A DNA stretch of 64,000 nucleotides, taken from NCBI GenBank assembly GCA_025331435.1, contig JAIWNI010000019.1, positions 186,001 to 250,000 of the forward strand, in the 5' to 3' direction. Made by a program: the position numbers and the translations under genes. This DNA comes from Choanephora cucurbitarum (lineage: Eukaryota > Mucoromycota > Mucoromycetes > Mucorales > Choanephoraceae). The notes beneath the pieces were generated by a model that was given only the letters and a program-made list of their open reading frames with translations, had not been told where the DNA came from and did not search any database. Positions within the stretch are counted from its first letter, which is position 1; the number at the start of each line of letters is the position of its first letter. Below, piece after piece: positions 12,624 through 25,020 of the stretch.

Positions 12624-15346
12624 ATGACACACAGTTCAGGCCCAAAGAGAGGACGTCTAATCAATCTCACTCACCAACTACCTTATGAAGTTACTTTAGA
12701 TGACAATAATAAATGGTCTTTTATACCAAGAAGAGGACATGGGGCTATGTATGGTGGAATACATTCATTGCAGACTGACTGGGATACATTTTTTATCGGA
12801 TGGACAGGACGTATACATCGATCAGATATACACGAGATAACTGAGTCAGAGAAAAATGAACTCAGGTTTGAATTGAGAGAAAATTACCGGTGTATCCCCT
12901 TGTTTTTAGAAGACAAGGCGATTGAAGGGCATTATGATGGTTACTGTAAATCAGGTATTTCTCTCATTTAGTTTCACCAGCAGAAACTTTTTTCTTCTTC
13001 TTTTTCTCAATTTTTGTCCAGTATTATGGCCGCTATTTCATTATATTATTTGGAGTAATGTGACTGATGGAAGACTTGAAGAAAAACAATGGGATGAATA
13101 CGTTGCTGTCAATCAAAAGTACGCCGATTTTGTTTGTGATATTTACAGAGATGAGGACATAAGTAAATGAAAGAAAATCAAAGAAAAAGAACTGATGGAA
13201 GTACTAAATAGAAGTATTTAGTCTGGGTGCATGATTATCATTTGTTATTGGTTCCGTCTATGGTTAGAGTTAGACATCCCAGAGCAAAAATTGGCATGTT
13301 CATACATTCTCCTTTTCCAACCTCTGAAATATTTCGGTGCTTACCAAGCAAGTACAGCTGTCAGAAAAATTGTTCAATTAGGCTGCAAGACATATTGTAT
13401 TGACAGTTTTTTTTTAGAGAGAAAAGAGATATTAAAGGGTATGATTGGCGCTAATCTGATTGGATTTCAGGTACAGAAATTATGTCTAGTAAGTTATAAA
13501 TATACCTAGTTAACGTGTTTGTGAATTAGACATATGCCTATGCTCGTCATTTCATTTCAACATGTACTCGGATCTTGGGTAACAAATCCACGCCAGAAGG
13601 TCTTTCTTGTGCAGATGGCCATTTTTGCCATGTAAACACATTTCCTATAGGCATTAATCCGGATGAAATTGAAGCTCGTTGCCAGAATTTAAATGTACAA
13701 GCTAAAGTGAACGCAATTCAAGAAATGTATAAAGACAAGTTGATTCTCATAGGAAGAGATAAAATTGATCTAGTCAAAGGCGTTTTTCAGAAGCTAGCAG
13801 CATTTGAACGATTTTTCGTTGATTTTCCTGAATGGAAAGATAAAGTAGTTATGATTCAATTGACAGAAGGAACAACAAGTGAATCGACAAAGCTGGAGCA
13901 TAAAGTGTCAGAGGTTGTGGCACGTATCAACAAAGAATATGGATCACTTGCTTTCTTTCCAGTTCACCATTATCATCGCCAGATCGATGTAGACGAATAC
14001 TATGCATTGCTTATTGCAGCAGATGTAGCTGTAATTACTGCTAACCGTGACGGAATGAATACTACCAGCTTAGAGTATGTCATCTGTCAAAGAAAGAAGC
14101 ACGGTCCTCTTATACTATCTGAGCTAACTGGAACAGCTGGTTCCTTGAGCTCTGCTATTATGGTAAATCCTTGGGACTATACAGGTGTTGCCAGAGCAAT
14201 CAATGATGCTTTGCTAATGACTAACGAAGAAAAGATGTCTAGACATATGGTAAGCAGAATATGAATGACAAATTTGATTCGAGTACAAACTTGCATAGTT
14301 TACAAATTGATTTTGTTTCGATTATTAGCAAATGCTAGCACATGTAAAGACACATACATCTTCTTACTGGGCGCAATCTTTTGTTCATGTATTGGAAGAC
14401 TCAATAACTGCATTTGAACAATCTAGCTATACACCTATCTTAGATATTCGCTTAGTATCAAAGGCCTACCAATCATCCAAGAAGCGTTTGTTCTGTTTTG
14501 ATTATGATGTATTATTTCTAAGAGAAAAAAAAAGCAACACACTCTTATGCCTTCTCTTTTTTGTTTAACGATGTCTAGGGAGCACTATCTATGATTCGAA
14601 AGGTGCCTGGACAACGCCTCCCTACACCTGATATAGAAGAAGGAATTCAAATGTTGTGTAATGACCCACAGAACGAAGTGTGGGTTATCTCGAGCAGGGA
14701 TGAGGCTATTCTAGATAGATGGTTTGGCCATATATCAGGCGTAGGTCTCGCTGCTGAGCATGGTAGCTTTCTAAGAAATCGCTTCAGTAGCCGGTGGATT
14801 AACTTATTGGAGCATTTTGATATGAATTGGAAGCACGATGTAGTAGATATATTCACATATTATGCTGAGAGAACAACTGGCAGCTTCATCGAGCACAAAA
14901 GGTGCTCAGTTACTTGGCATTATCAGTTGGCAGATCCTGAATATGGAGAGTTCCAATCAAGAGAATGCCAGAATTATCTGGACAATGCAATTCTATCAAA
15001 AATGCCTGTAGAGATGATCATTGGCAGAAAGAGTTTGGAAGTGCGACCTGCGATCACAAGCAAAGGCGAAATTCTCAAGCGAATCCTGTCAACCAGTTCT
15101 GAAGTCGATTTTGTTATGTGTTTTGGCAATGACAAAACGGATGACAATATGTTTAAAATATTGAAAAAAATAGCAGAGCCTCGCTCTTCTACTTTCTCTG
15201 TTGTTTCAAGCGTGAAAGATAAAAAGACTATGGCAGATTGGCGAGTTCAAACAGTTGAGGATGTTCTGCATGCTATAAAAAGATTAGTGTCATACTCAAA
15301 GGAGTACCAAGAGAATACCACTAAGTTAAAAGTTGAATTTAAATAG
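12624..15346 (+). CDS. Tps2-like trehalose-6-phosphate phosphatase / synthase-like protein
   Basis: Seven exons (12624-12954, 13022-13162, 13222-13351, 13422-13470, 13530-14249, 14329-14508, 14579-15346) give about 772 residues: a GT20 synthase-like half and a HAD phosphatase half. The N-terminus GRLINLTHQLPYEV resembles Tps2 rather than the SNRLP start of Tps1. The GT20 half keeps WVHDYHLLLVPSMVR and DGMNTTSLEYVICQ, but its phosphate-binding motif reads GRDKIDLVKG where active synthases have DRLDYIKG. The HAD half has FDYDGA for the catalytic DxDGT motif, and GNDKTDD where active enzymes have GDDxTDE. The protein therefore belongs to the trehalose synthase complex, as a phosphatase or possibly a regulatory Tps3/Tsl1-like subunit. 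The junction at 13351/13422 is the least certain. Confidence 0.88.
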
Positions 15347-15359
15347 TGCTTGATTCTAA

Positions 15360-15778
15360 TTAAAAGAGGGAATTGTTGTGAAGAACAGCTTTTATAGATA
15401 GAACCAATCCAGTAAATGTGACATTCATCACTAAACGTTCCATATGTAGAATAAGCAACTGCTCAATATCAGAAAGCAAATGGTATGTAGATATGGCACC
15501 AACAGGCAGTATACCTTCTTTCTTTTTTATAAATGCGTGCATCATAATGCAAACCCTGCTTTTTATTATTGTTATTTTTCCTGACATTCCATACAATAGA
15601 GAAAGGGCAGGCAAGAGAGCTTTTTTGCAAAAACGAAGGCCAAGTGAGTTGATTTTTTAGTTGGCTTTTCCAAGTATCTTGGTAGTTTCTGAATAGCTTG
15701 GATAGTTCGCTTAGTGGTGTAATTATCTGATCTTGATAAAGATTTTGCCTCTGCCTTCATGTACAAGCTGTTTTTCAT
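15360..15778 (-). pseudogene. Possible small gene or relict, unidentified
   Basis: On the minus strand, two overlapping open frames (15778-15572 and 15614-15360) can be linked only by assuming one or two short introns. They would give a Lys/Leu-rich protein ending in ERLVMNVTFTGLVLSIKAVL and a short tail. The composition looks protein-like but I recognise no family, and no single frame has a clean start. It sits 14 bp past the convergent Tps2-like stop codon. It could be a remnant of a larger gene or chance. Confidence 0.25.
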
Positions 15779-16691
15779 ATAATACTTATCTATTTCAAAA
15801 ACGTAAAGAGCTCAAGTATAGTATGTTCATTGGATTTTATCTACTACCGGGAAAGGATGTAAACGAGAACAAGTCGAAGAAAGTCAACTTCTTTGAAAAC
15901 CCAGTTAGAATCCTTAGATTAATACAATATTCCAATCACTTTTGGACTAATTCCCATGTTCCTTCTCATCATCTATGTTCTAATATTGATGCGAGCTATT
16001 TTTAAGCAAATGAAAACAAGAAAAAGGAACAAAAACCTTCAATTATTTCGTTTTAAGATTCATGTTCTAGCATTCAGGTTACATGCATCAGAAATCTAAC
16101 TTGTGATGTGTTTCAAACTTTATCAAAGTTCATCTTTTCCTGTAAATCATAACGGATCGGCGACCAGATCGCATCATTACGTCTTTTCCTTCTCAGTCTA
16201 GTATACTTAAAAGAGCTTTACGGGTTGCAGAAACTTGCATCTTTCATTCCAAACAGAAACGTTTTGTTTCTTTCTTTTTCTTCAACTAATGATTTGACTT
16301 ATCTACATGAATAGTAGAATTAAAAGTAAGATTATAGTTAAAGTGGAGATGTCGAAAAGATATACATATATATATATATATATGCATTTTGTTTTTCTCG
16401 ATTAACTTTGCTTCCTTGACCCTTCTAGTTGTTTTTTTTCCGATTCTATCAAACACAATGACCCAAAAACAAAAATTTCAAATGGGACCTAATCCAAGAA
16501 TGCCTAACGCCGACAGGCTGTCAAAATCGCCTTTTCTTTAGGACAAGAAAAAGAGACAGCCTTTTCCTTTATCTGTTCTGCTTTTTCATCTTTCTTTACT
16601 TCATTCATACTTTTTTTCATACTAATAGCTGTTTCCTACTTAACCACAAAAACATTTCTTTTTGTCATAAATACCTTTTTGACCAGAGGAA
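15779..16691. other. Intergenic region upstream of chitin synthase
   Basis: No gene is supported. The stretch holds a TA dinucleotide run (about 16359-16383) and long T/C-rich tracts from about 16384 to the chitin synthase start, typical of fungal promoters. A 90-codon frame at 15733-16005 has no recognisable content. Confidence 0.5.
16359..16383. repeat. (TA)n microsatellite
   Basis: Alternating TA dinucleotides interrupted only by a C near the left end, about 310 bp upstream of the chitin synthase ATG. Confidence 0.8.
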
Positions 16692-19600
16692 ATGGGCCAG
16701 TTTGAGGACAACAACCATGGAGACGAACAGAATGGTAGAGAAAAGAACAAAACCAATCTAAGAGTTGACACTTCAGATGCTTCGCAACAGCAAAAACCGC
16801 AAAGACAAAGATCATCTGGAATTCCAATATCGGGACACTCTGCAAAACCTTCTTTTTCTAAAACATATACCAATCATCAAAGGAGCAGTTCACTTCAATC
16901 TAGCAAGCCAGCTCATTTACCTAGTGATACTCGACCTGAGCGAAAGCAGAGACCAGAAGACTTAAGAAGAGCTCAGTATTTAATAGCTACAACTGATCAG
17001 CAAAACAAAGAAAAACTAAATGAAAATGATGAAGAAGTAAATCAGAAAGATAAATGGACACCACCCACTTGCTGGACAATGACTAGTTGGATTTTGACTT
17101 GGTGGGCTCCCTCGTTTTTACTTTCAGCTTTTGGTAAACTGCACCTTCTTGTTTCTTTTTATTCAATTTGTTTTCTTCCCCTCTGACTCATCTCTTTCAA
17201 AAAATAATAGGTATAAAAGATAAGCAAATACAACAAGCTTGGAGAGAAAAAGTATCTCTAGTTCAGATTATTATATTTTTGTGTGGTTTTGTGGGTTTCC
17301 TCACTTTTGGCTTCAACACAACAGTATGTGGTAGACAGGCAAATCGTATTCTACCCACTGGTGTAGAGTACAACCATATTGTAATTTCCGGTAGAGCATT
17401 CGATCTCAAATCCTTTCGCCATCCTACACCTGTGCTAGGCATGCCTGGTAGTGGCGATCTTCAAGAACTAGGTGTTGGTGGTCGTGATTTGTCTTTTATG
17501 TTTCAAACAGTCAACTATAACTGTAAAGGCGTTTTACATCCTATTCATGCAGACGACGACAAAGGAAATGTTGTCAATTATTTCCCATGTGTTACCATCG
17601 ACAGAAAGAATCCATCCATCAATGCTACAGACAATTCTCAACGTCATGGCTGTCATGTCAGTACAAAATCTCGTCTTGCTTTGCGTCGTCTTGATGTGGT
17701 TGGTGATGTATATTACAATTGGACTGACATTCAAAAACCTGGTACCAGTTTGGTTGCTTTCAACGGGTAAGCAAATAACTTTTTTTTCTAAAAAGCAAAC
17801 AAAAAGTTTAACTTTGTTTGTTACAAAAAACAGAAACGTTCTAGATTTATCACGCTTGAGATACTTGACACCCAACATTCCTCTGCCTGTTTCAGTAGCA
17901 CAGATTGTAGGTCCTGGTAGCGCTTTCATTGGTAGAGATGCTACTTACTGGCTCAGTACTACTGCAGATCGTCTTCAGATCGGTAAATGTTTGACTGATA
18001 TTCTCAAGGTTGGTGTGGTAGATACTCGATCAACAGGATGTATTATTTCCGATATTGTTCTATGGGTTTCGCTAGCTGTCATTTTGGGAGTCGTCTTGAT
18101 TCGATTCTTTTTGGCTCTGGTGTTTGGTTGGTTCTTATCTTGGAAACTAGGCAGTATTCGAGAAGAGACGGACGAAGATAGGCGGAAGCGGCAAGAAAAA
18201 GTGCTTGAATGGGAAACGAACAATGCTGAACAGATGCATTATCGATCACAAAGTATTTCATCTATACCTGCTGCCTCTATCGTGAATAACACGGCGCCTG
18301 CTATGTCCTCACCCTTGAGCGCATCTGAGATACGCAGAGGATATACTGATGACTTTTCCGTAGCACCTTTTGCTCAAAAGACAAAGCCCCGATTCCTTCC
18401 CAAAACTTCTCGCTTTACACAATCTCATTCATCACGATCGTTTAGTGGCTCAATTCCCATGTCTTCTGCATCCAGTGCTTTAGATGGCATTCATGGTAAT
18501 ATTGACTCGCCTACTACCAACCAAGGCTCTTTTGGGTTATCACAAAAGCACGACGATACTATATCATCCAGTTACAATTTCAATTTCGATTTGATTCATA
18601 CCTTTATGGTTGTTACTTGCTATTCCGAAGGAGAAGAAGGTCTGCGTACTACTTTAGACTCTCTTGCCTCGACAGACTATCCACAATCGCACAAGATGTT
18701 ACTAGTCGTTTGTGATGGTATCATTACTGGCTCTGGTAACAACAGTTCAACACCAGATATTGTCTTATCCATGATGAAAGATGACCTCATTCCAAGAGAT
18801 CAAGTTCAACCAGCTTCCTATGTAGCCATTGCTGATGGCACAAAGCGTCATAACATGGCCAAAGTATATGCTGGTTTTTACAAATACAACGAGGACGAGA
18901 GCAGTCATTTAGGTGTTATTCCTGAGGAACAGCGTCAACGTGTGCCAATGATCGTCGTTGTTAAATGTGGTACAGAAGCAGAAGCTAAAGACAAGAAGCC
19001 AGGCAACAGAGGAAAGCGTGATAGTCAGGTCATTTTGATGAACACAATGCAAAGAGTATATTATGGTGAAAGAATGTGTGAATTAGAATATCAGTTCTGT
19101 AAAGCAATAGTCAAGCTAACCGGAAACCATCCATCTATCTATGAGACTTGTTTGATGGTAAGCAAAAAAAAACATCTCGTTATGTATTTAAATCAGTATT
19201 AATTTCTTTTCTCTTCTGGTGGCTAAACGATAGGTTGATGCTGATACAAAAGTATATCCAGACTCTTTGGCTAGATTGATTGCATGTATGTCAAGAGATC
19301 CTTATATTATGGGGCTCTGTGGTGAAACAAAAATTGCAAACAAAACAGATAGTTGGGTTACAGCCATTCAAGGTAAACAAAGAATGTAATTAACTATACT
19401 TACAAATCAAGGTTGACACTGCTTTGCATAGTATTTGAGTACTATATATCTCATCATATGAGTAAAGCTTTCGAATCTATTTTTGGTGGTGTTACATGTT
19501 TGCCAGGTTGTTTCTGTATGTACCGTATCATAGCTCCTAAAGGTGATCGTTATGTTCCAATTTTCTGTTCTTCCGATATTGTTGAACAGTATTGTGAAAA

Positions 19601-20383
19601 CGTTGTTGATACTCTCCACAAAAAGAACTTGTTATTATTGGGTGAGGACCGATATCTAACAACACTCATGCTGAAGGCGTTTCCTAAGCGAAAGATGGTG
19701 TTTGTGCCACAAGCAGTAAAGTTTGACTTCTTAAAAAAAATAATCTTATAGTTATACTGATCCTTTTTTTTTTGTAATAGATTTGTAAAACTGTTGTACC
19801 TGATACTTTCCCTGTCTTGCTGTCCCAAAGAAGAAGATGGATCAATTCGACGGTACATAACTTGCTTGAGCTTGTTCTAATTCGTGATTTGTGTGGTACC
19901 TTCTGTTTCTCTATGCAATTTGTTGTATTCATGGAACTTGTGGGTACAGTGGTTCTTCCTGCTGCTATCTCGTTCACTCTCTATCTGGTTGTCATTTCGT
20001 TCTTTGTAACACCTATACCTGTCGTTCCACTTTTATTGTTGGCTGCCATTCTGGGTTTACCGGCCATTTTGATTGCATTTACTACTCGCAAAATGGTGTA
20101 CATTGGTTGGATGGGTGTCTATCTTCTTTCTTTACCTATCTGGAACTTTGTTCTTCCTGCATATGCTTATTGGCACTTTGATGATTTCTCATGGGGTCAA
20201 ACGCGTATGGTAGAAGGAGAAGCCAAGGAGGATCATAGTCGTCGTGAGGGTGAATTCGATAGCACAGGCATCACTATGCGTCGCTTCGACGAATGGGCAA
20301 GGTACGAACGTAAGATCAACTCTGAAGAAAAAATGTCGTCTACTGTAGCTCGAAATTACCCAAAAGTCTATTATGGACATTAA
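16692..20383 (+). CDS. Chitin synthase, class IV-type (division 2)
   Basis: Six exons (16692-17133, 17211-17766, 17834-19157, 19234-19372, 19432-19715, 19781-20383) give about 1115 residues. It is a plasma-membrane glycosyltransferase that polymerises UDP-GlcNAc into chitin. After a hydrophilic N-terminus come [16 protein letters not shown] and a second membrane segment, a [16 protein letters not shown] region like the cytochrome-b5-like part of division 2 enzymes, and a further membrane segment near residue 420. The catalytic core begins at [16 protein letters not shown] (about residue 585). [11 protein letters not shown] opens exon 4, then come GEDRYLT (about 890) and the product-channel motif QRRRW (about 930). 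Several membrane helices close the protein. No myosin motor domain is present, which argues against classes V/VII. Confidence 0.93.
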
Positions 20384-20607
20384 AATTAAATAATGTAGAC
20401 TCTAAACGATAAAGAAGTTCTTTTATACATGTGTGTTTATTTTGGAAATGAATATAGATTCTAAGCAGTACTCAGACTGCTCCTGCTTTCCGTCTTAATA
20501 GCCCTTTTGTCTCACAAAGGCAGCTCATCCTCTTCCTTATTGTCATCTAGCCATTCTTGGTTTAACAAATCCATTCTTATGTACATTTTATTTGCAGTCA
20601 TCACAAT

Positions 20608-21430
20608 TTACAAGTCAGCACTAGTTAACATCTCTTCCCGAAGTGCTTCAGAAGTCTAGAAAAATTGCAAAAAAAAAAAGTGAATATCGTCAGAATGTTG
20701 TCATGCTCATTCTTTAGCTCACCTTAGCATCAACAAGTTGTTCAACAATCGTGAGAGCAAACAAAAATGTAGTACCAGGTCCACGGCTAGTGATAACATT
20801 ATCGTCTACCACTACTCTATCATCTGAGTAGTTGTATACTGCATATCCAATTAGTCTTTTTCTTGATCTTTTTTTTTTTTCAATCACAATTTGACTTACA
20901 ACTAACTAATTGCTCTTTGACAGCTCCAGGATAAGAAGTGACCTTATGCTTATAAGGGATGCCAGCAGCTTTAGCGACAAGTGTTCCTGCACATACAAAT
21001 GCGACAAACTTCTTTTTGTTGTAAAAGTCGAAAATCAATTTTTGAATGCCTTCATGAGCAGCTAATGTTTTAGCCCCACCAGCACCACCAGGGATCAAGA
21101 CAAGATCATATTGGTTCTATTTGCATCGATTAGTTCGTATGCTCTAGCCTGTTTCTCGTCCCTTGTGTTTCTTACAGCATCAATGTTCATATCTTCAAAC
21201 TTGGCATCAGGCAGAACCTTAACACCACGACTGCAGACTGCATATTCCTTGTCAAGTTGGACACCAACAACAGTTACGTCAACCTTAGCACGTCGTAATA
21301 CATCCACTACTTTATGTTAAAAAGGTCGTATCTAACAAGCAGATAGAGTAGCCAGATTACCTGATATAGTGAATTCCATTTCTTCAGTTCCATCTGCTAG
21401 AAATACAATAGCTTTCTTTTGCTCACTCAT
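20608..21430 (-). CDS. DJ-1/PARK7 family protein
   Basis: Five exons (21430-21361, 21306-21176, 21116-20900, 20838-20723, 20655-20608) give 193 residues, close to the 189 of human DJ-1. Family members are thiol proteins reported as glyoxalases or deglycases and redox chaperones. The fold landmarks are [16 protein letters not shown] with the conserved Glu, [31 protein letters not shown], and the nucleophile elbow [12 protein letters not shown] carrying the catalytic Cys. [21 protein letters not shown] follows near the C-terminus. The intron at 21175-21117 restores [13 protein letters not shown] exactly. It is divergent from the isoaspartate methyltransferase gene. Confidence 0.92.
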
Positions 21431-21696
21431 ATTGATCGAATTCTTTAAAGAAGAAAGAAAAAAAAAAGAGAGATAAAAATCTAAAAAAGACCTTTTTATT
21501 GTAACGCAGCCCCAAATCTGTTCGGCATTGTTCCGAACACTCAAGAGGTAAAACGACATACTATGCTGGTACTATAGCTGCATTTATTCACTTTGTAGAA
21601 AATCCTCGAAGTGATTTGAATTTAATTTTTTAAAAATGAAGCAGTTTTCCTTATTTTTAATGCAGCTTGATTTTTCTCACTCTTTTACTTTAAATA
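21431..21696. promoter_or_regulatory. Divergent promoter, DJ-1 / PCMT
   Basis: A 266-bp spacer lies between opposed start codons, so both genes are driven from it. It includes A/T-rich tracts and no other open frame. No binding site was assigned. Confidence 0.5.
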
Positions 21697-22893
21697 ATGG
21701 CTTGGCATTGTTCTGGTAAACAAGTGGTCATCAACTACTCCAGTGATACCTGAAGAGACTCATGTTTCGCTTTTTTTTTCTTCTGATTATTGAGGTTTAA
21801 CGAATGAAGCTTTGATCGAGAATCTTGCGAATGCAAGCATCTTAAAAAACCCTCGTGTCATCTCAGCTATGAAAAAAGTGGACAGGTTAGAAAGGCAACA
21901 AAAAAAAAAGAAAAGAAAAGCATACATCCTAACCCTTTACAGAAAGGATTTCTGTCCTCGAGATCCATATGAAGACTCTCCTCAAGCAATTGGATACGCC
22001 GCTACGATTTCAGCACCGTAAGCAAGAAACTTGCGCATCATGTCTTGTACTGATCAATTGAACGTTTCAGACATATGCATGCGTATGCTTTAGACCAATT
22101 GGAACCTTTTCTTCGACCTGGTATGAGAGGTAAATAAGGAAAACGATGATTATGCCTTCTTTTCTTCTGATCATTTTTTCTTAAAATTCAAAAAAAAAAG
22201 CGCTGGATATAGGATCTGGTTCTGGTTATCTTTGTGCTTGTATGGCTGAAATGGTAAATGATATACTTTGGATTGACAAAAAAAAAGATGGTTTATAACA
22301 ACGACTCACAGGTAGGACCGACAGGCAAAGTTGTTGGTGTTGAGCACATTCCAGAACTTGTTACATCCTCTACACGCAATTTGAATAAGAACCATCGAGA
22401 TCAAATGGAAAGCAAGCAAATTGAAATTATTGAAGGCGATGGGCGTGAAGGATACGAAAAAGAGGCTCCCTACGATTGTATGTAAAGTATCTTTTAAATG
22501 TCCAATAGATGAATTTACATAGAAAGAATTAAAAATGAAACTCTCTGTTCTTCAAGTCATGTCGGTGCTGCTGCTCCTACAACGCCAGAATCTTTGATTC
22601 AACAGTTAAAATCGCCGGGAAGGTAAATACTTGGAAGCTGCTTTGTTATGCAAATACTTAGGAAATACACAAGGTTGTTTGTTCCGGTAGGTACTGATAG
22701 TCAGCATATCATGTTGTACGATAAAGATGAGCATGGAAACGTGTCTGAAAAAAAGTGGTTAGGTGTTATGGTAAGTCCACTATCCAGTTTTGCACAAGAA
22801 TCGAAAGGAAAGGCTTAGTGTTTTTGTTCCATCATAAAATAGTATATTCCTTTGACAGATGCTAAGAAACAACGCAGAAGCATCTACGAGTAA
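21697..22893 (+). CDS. Protein-L-isoaspartate O-methyltransferase
   Basis: Nine small exons (21697-21715, 21795-21885, 21943-22017, 22071-22129, 22201-22253, 22312-22481, 22557-22622, 22674-22770, 22843-22893) give 226 residues, the usual PCMT length. The enzyme uses S-adenosylmethionine to methylate isoaspartyl residues and so starts their repair. Seen: MAWHCSGLTNEALIENL, RVISAMKKVDRKDFCP, YEDSPQAIGYAATISAPHMHA, the SAM-binding ALDIGSGSGYLCACMAEM, GKVVGVEHIPEL, the YDCIHVGAAAPTTPESL stretch and GRLFVPVG. The first exon is only 19 nt. Every join keeps frame and rebuilds the family sequence. Confidence 0.94.
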
Positions 22894-23822
22894 TACTTAT
22901 TATTTCTGTGAAAATCACAATTACACATCATCATTTTAGCACAATAAATCATCAAAATGAGTGACATAGTGCTCACAAACATAAGTGAAATGGTACGTCA
23001 AGTCTCTGATATCAAGTTCAGTCTTATACTTTTTTTTTCCTGCTGCCAGAAGAAATTGGTAACTAGTGGAAATATGAACTGTTAATAAGAATGATTCGCA
23101 TCATTAAATTTATATGTATATATTGAACGCAAATATAACTCTCTTGACATATTAAAAAAAAGACAAAAGATGTGTGTTCATTGTTCTTTTCAAGGAAAAG
23201 AAAAAAAAAGGATGACTGAAGCAAAGCAATGACGACTGGATACAGTACTACCCCACAATAACGTAATTTGGTATGGATGCAGAGTTGCTCATTGTTGCGG
23301 GAATTCTGTCGTCTTCTATCACTGCATAAATCGAGAAAGAACCAATGATACAATGTGAAAAGTATATATCCAAAGTAAGTGTAATCTGACGTTTCTACAG
23401 CACCAAAACCATGCAATATTGATTCCATTATTGCGGGGTAGTACTGTAAGCTCGTCTGACTGTAAAACCGATGCTATTGAAAGTTAAAGAGGAGTTTGGC
23501 TGTCAAAATAAAATAAAGCAGTAATTTAGTGTTAGCATGAAAAAATATTTATCTGCTTTGTCTGATTCTTATCTTATCTCACTATGTAATACTTGGGAAA
23601 TGAACAACATACTTCCATTGACTGGTTATCTCAAAAAAGAAAGAGATGCTTTCTAAATAACATCAATTCCTACATGAGCATATCATGCCATATCTCACAC
23701 TATCTAAAAATGACTCTTCTCCATCATCCCTCCTTACTCTTTGAAATACAATTGTTACAAGTCAAAATCATAGATTTATTAAGATAAGGGTGTATTTGTC
23801 AAGAAGAGGTATCTGGACCAAC
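22894..23822. other. Intergenic region between PCMT and RPL5
   Basis: Apart from the MITE there is no supported gene. A minus-strand frame (23428-23063) overlaps the MITE and reads through its terminal repeat, so it is not a real gene. Confidence 0.6.
23243..23446 (-). mobile_element. TA-flanked MITE, copy 1
   Basis: The left end begins CAGTACTACCCCACAATAAC, and the right end is an inverted, slightly diverged copy of it ending in GTACTG. Both sides are flanked by TA (23241-23242 and 23447-23448), the target duplication of Tc1/mariner-like elements. The 204-bp element has no coding capacity for a transposase. It matches the element at 36069-36283 in opposite orientation, with shared subterminal sequence as well as termini. 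It lies between PCMT and RPL5. Confidence 0.88.
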
Positions 23823-25020
23823 TTATTGAGCAGCATCGAAAGCAGCCTTGGCTTCCTTAACCTTGTTGACACGTTGCTTCTTGTTAAGAGCAGTAGCTCT
23901 GCGGTAAGGCTTGGCAGGCTTACCCTTCTTTTCAGTAGGCTTGGGAGAAGGATCGGCACGGATAGCTTCGTGAGCTTCAGTGTACATGTCTTCAACCATG
24001 TCAGAGGTAATACCGTTCTTGATGAAGGTAGAGAATTGCTTCTTGTAACGTTCTTCATCTTCTTCTTCGAGGTATTCCATGTATTCAGCAACGTGAACAC
24101 CGTAGATGTAGTTACGGAGGAGTTCATCATCGTTGGTCTTGGATTCGATATCGAAACCAGGGAAACGGTTACCGCTGTGGGGAACGAAGATACCACCGTC
24201 GGAAGCACCCTTCATGGCACCGAAGACACGGGCACCAGTGGAGGTACGGGCAAGACCGACATCAAGGAAAGCCTTGAAAGGACGAGGAGCATCTTCAGCA
24301 GCTTCGATCAATTGGACAGTACCATCGGGCTCGGCGAAGCCTTCGTACTTGTCAGCAAGACCGAGCTTGGTGAGGGTACGACGAGCAAGGAGGAGACCGG
24401 TGGCGTAGGCAGAAGCCCAGTTGGTCAAACCACCCTTGACACCGTAACGGGGGAGTTCATGAGCGTAAGCAGCAGAGAGAACGTGATCACCTTGGAGCTT
24501 GGCGTAGATGATTTGACAGATGATGTCCTTGTTGGTGAAACGGACAACCAATCTGTACTTGGGAGAGTTGTACTTGTTCTTGGCTTGAACGACCAATCTC
24601 TTACGAGCATAGTAGTCGGTCTTACCCTCTAATTTTTTTCTCTCTAGTCAGTCATCTGTTCCTTACATCAGATGATCTCTATTTACCTCTTCTTCTACGG
24701 TACTTGACTTGGTAACGCTTGAAGTAAGCCTTGTTCTTTTGTTGCTTAACGAAAGGCTGTTTTATATGGGAGACGATTAGCCATAGTCATGCAATTTAAT
24801 TTCATAAATAAAATAGATCCATCCATGTTGTTTCAGAAAATAAAATTATAAGCTCAATCGACACACACAAGAATTGCATCCGATTTTTATAGTGTTGCAT
24901 CCATCAAATACAATCGTATATGGCGCATATTATCTCGTTTTCTGAGGTTGAAGCTTCTCTTTTCTTTTTTTTTTGTTTCTGTCAAAACGAATGGATGGAT
25001 CTTTTATGCATCCTTACCAT
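23823..25020 (-). CDS. RPL5: 60S ribosomal protein L5 (uL18)
   Basis: Exons 25020-25018 (only the ATG), 24756-24687 and 24628-23823 give 292 residues. The protein binds 5S rRNA in the large ribosomal subunit. Seen: [18 protein letters not shown], the [17 protein letters not shown] stretch, [49 protein letters not shown] and a basic C-terminal tail. The first intron (25017-24757, 261 nt) follows the start codon directly. Introns right after the ATG are common in fungal ribosomal protein genes. Codon choice is noticeably C-rich at third positions compared with neighbours, as expected for a highly expressed gene. Confidence 0.96.

Noticed and set aside
23063..23428. 121-codon minus-strand frame
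   Set aside because: Overlaps the MITE and includes its terminal repeat; not protein-like.
23790..24632. Long plus-strand open frame (280 codons) opposite RPL5
   Set aside because: It is the antisense shadow of a highly expressed ribosomal protein gene with biased codon use; no family features.
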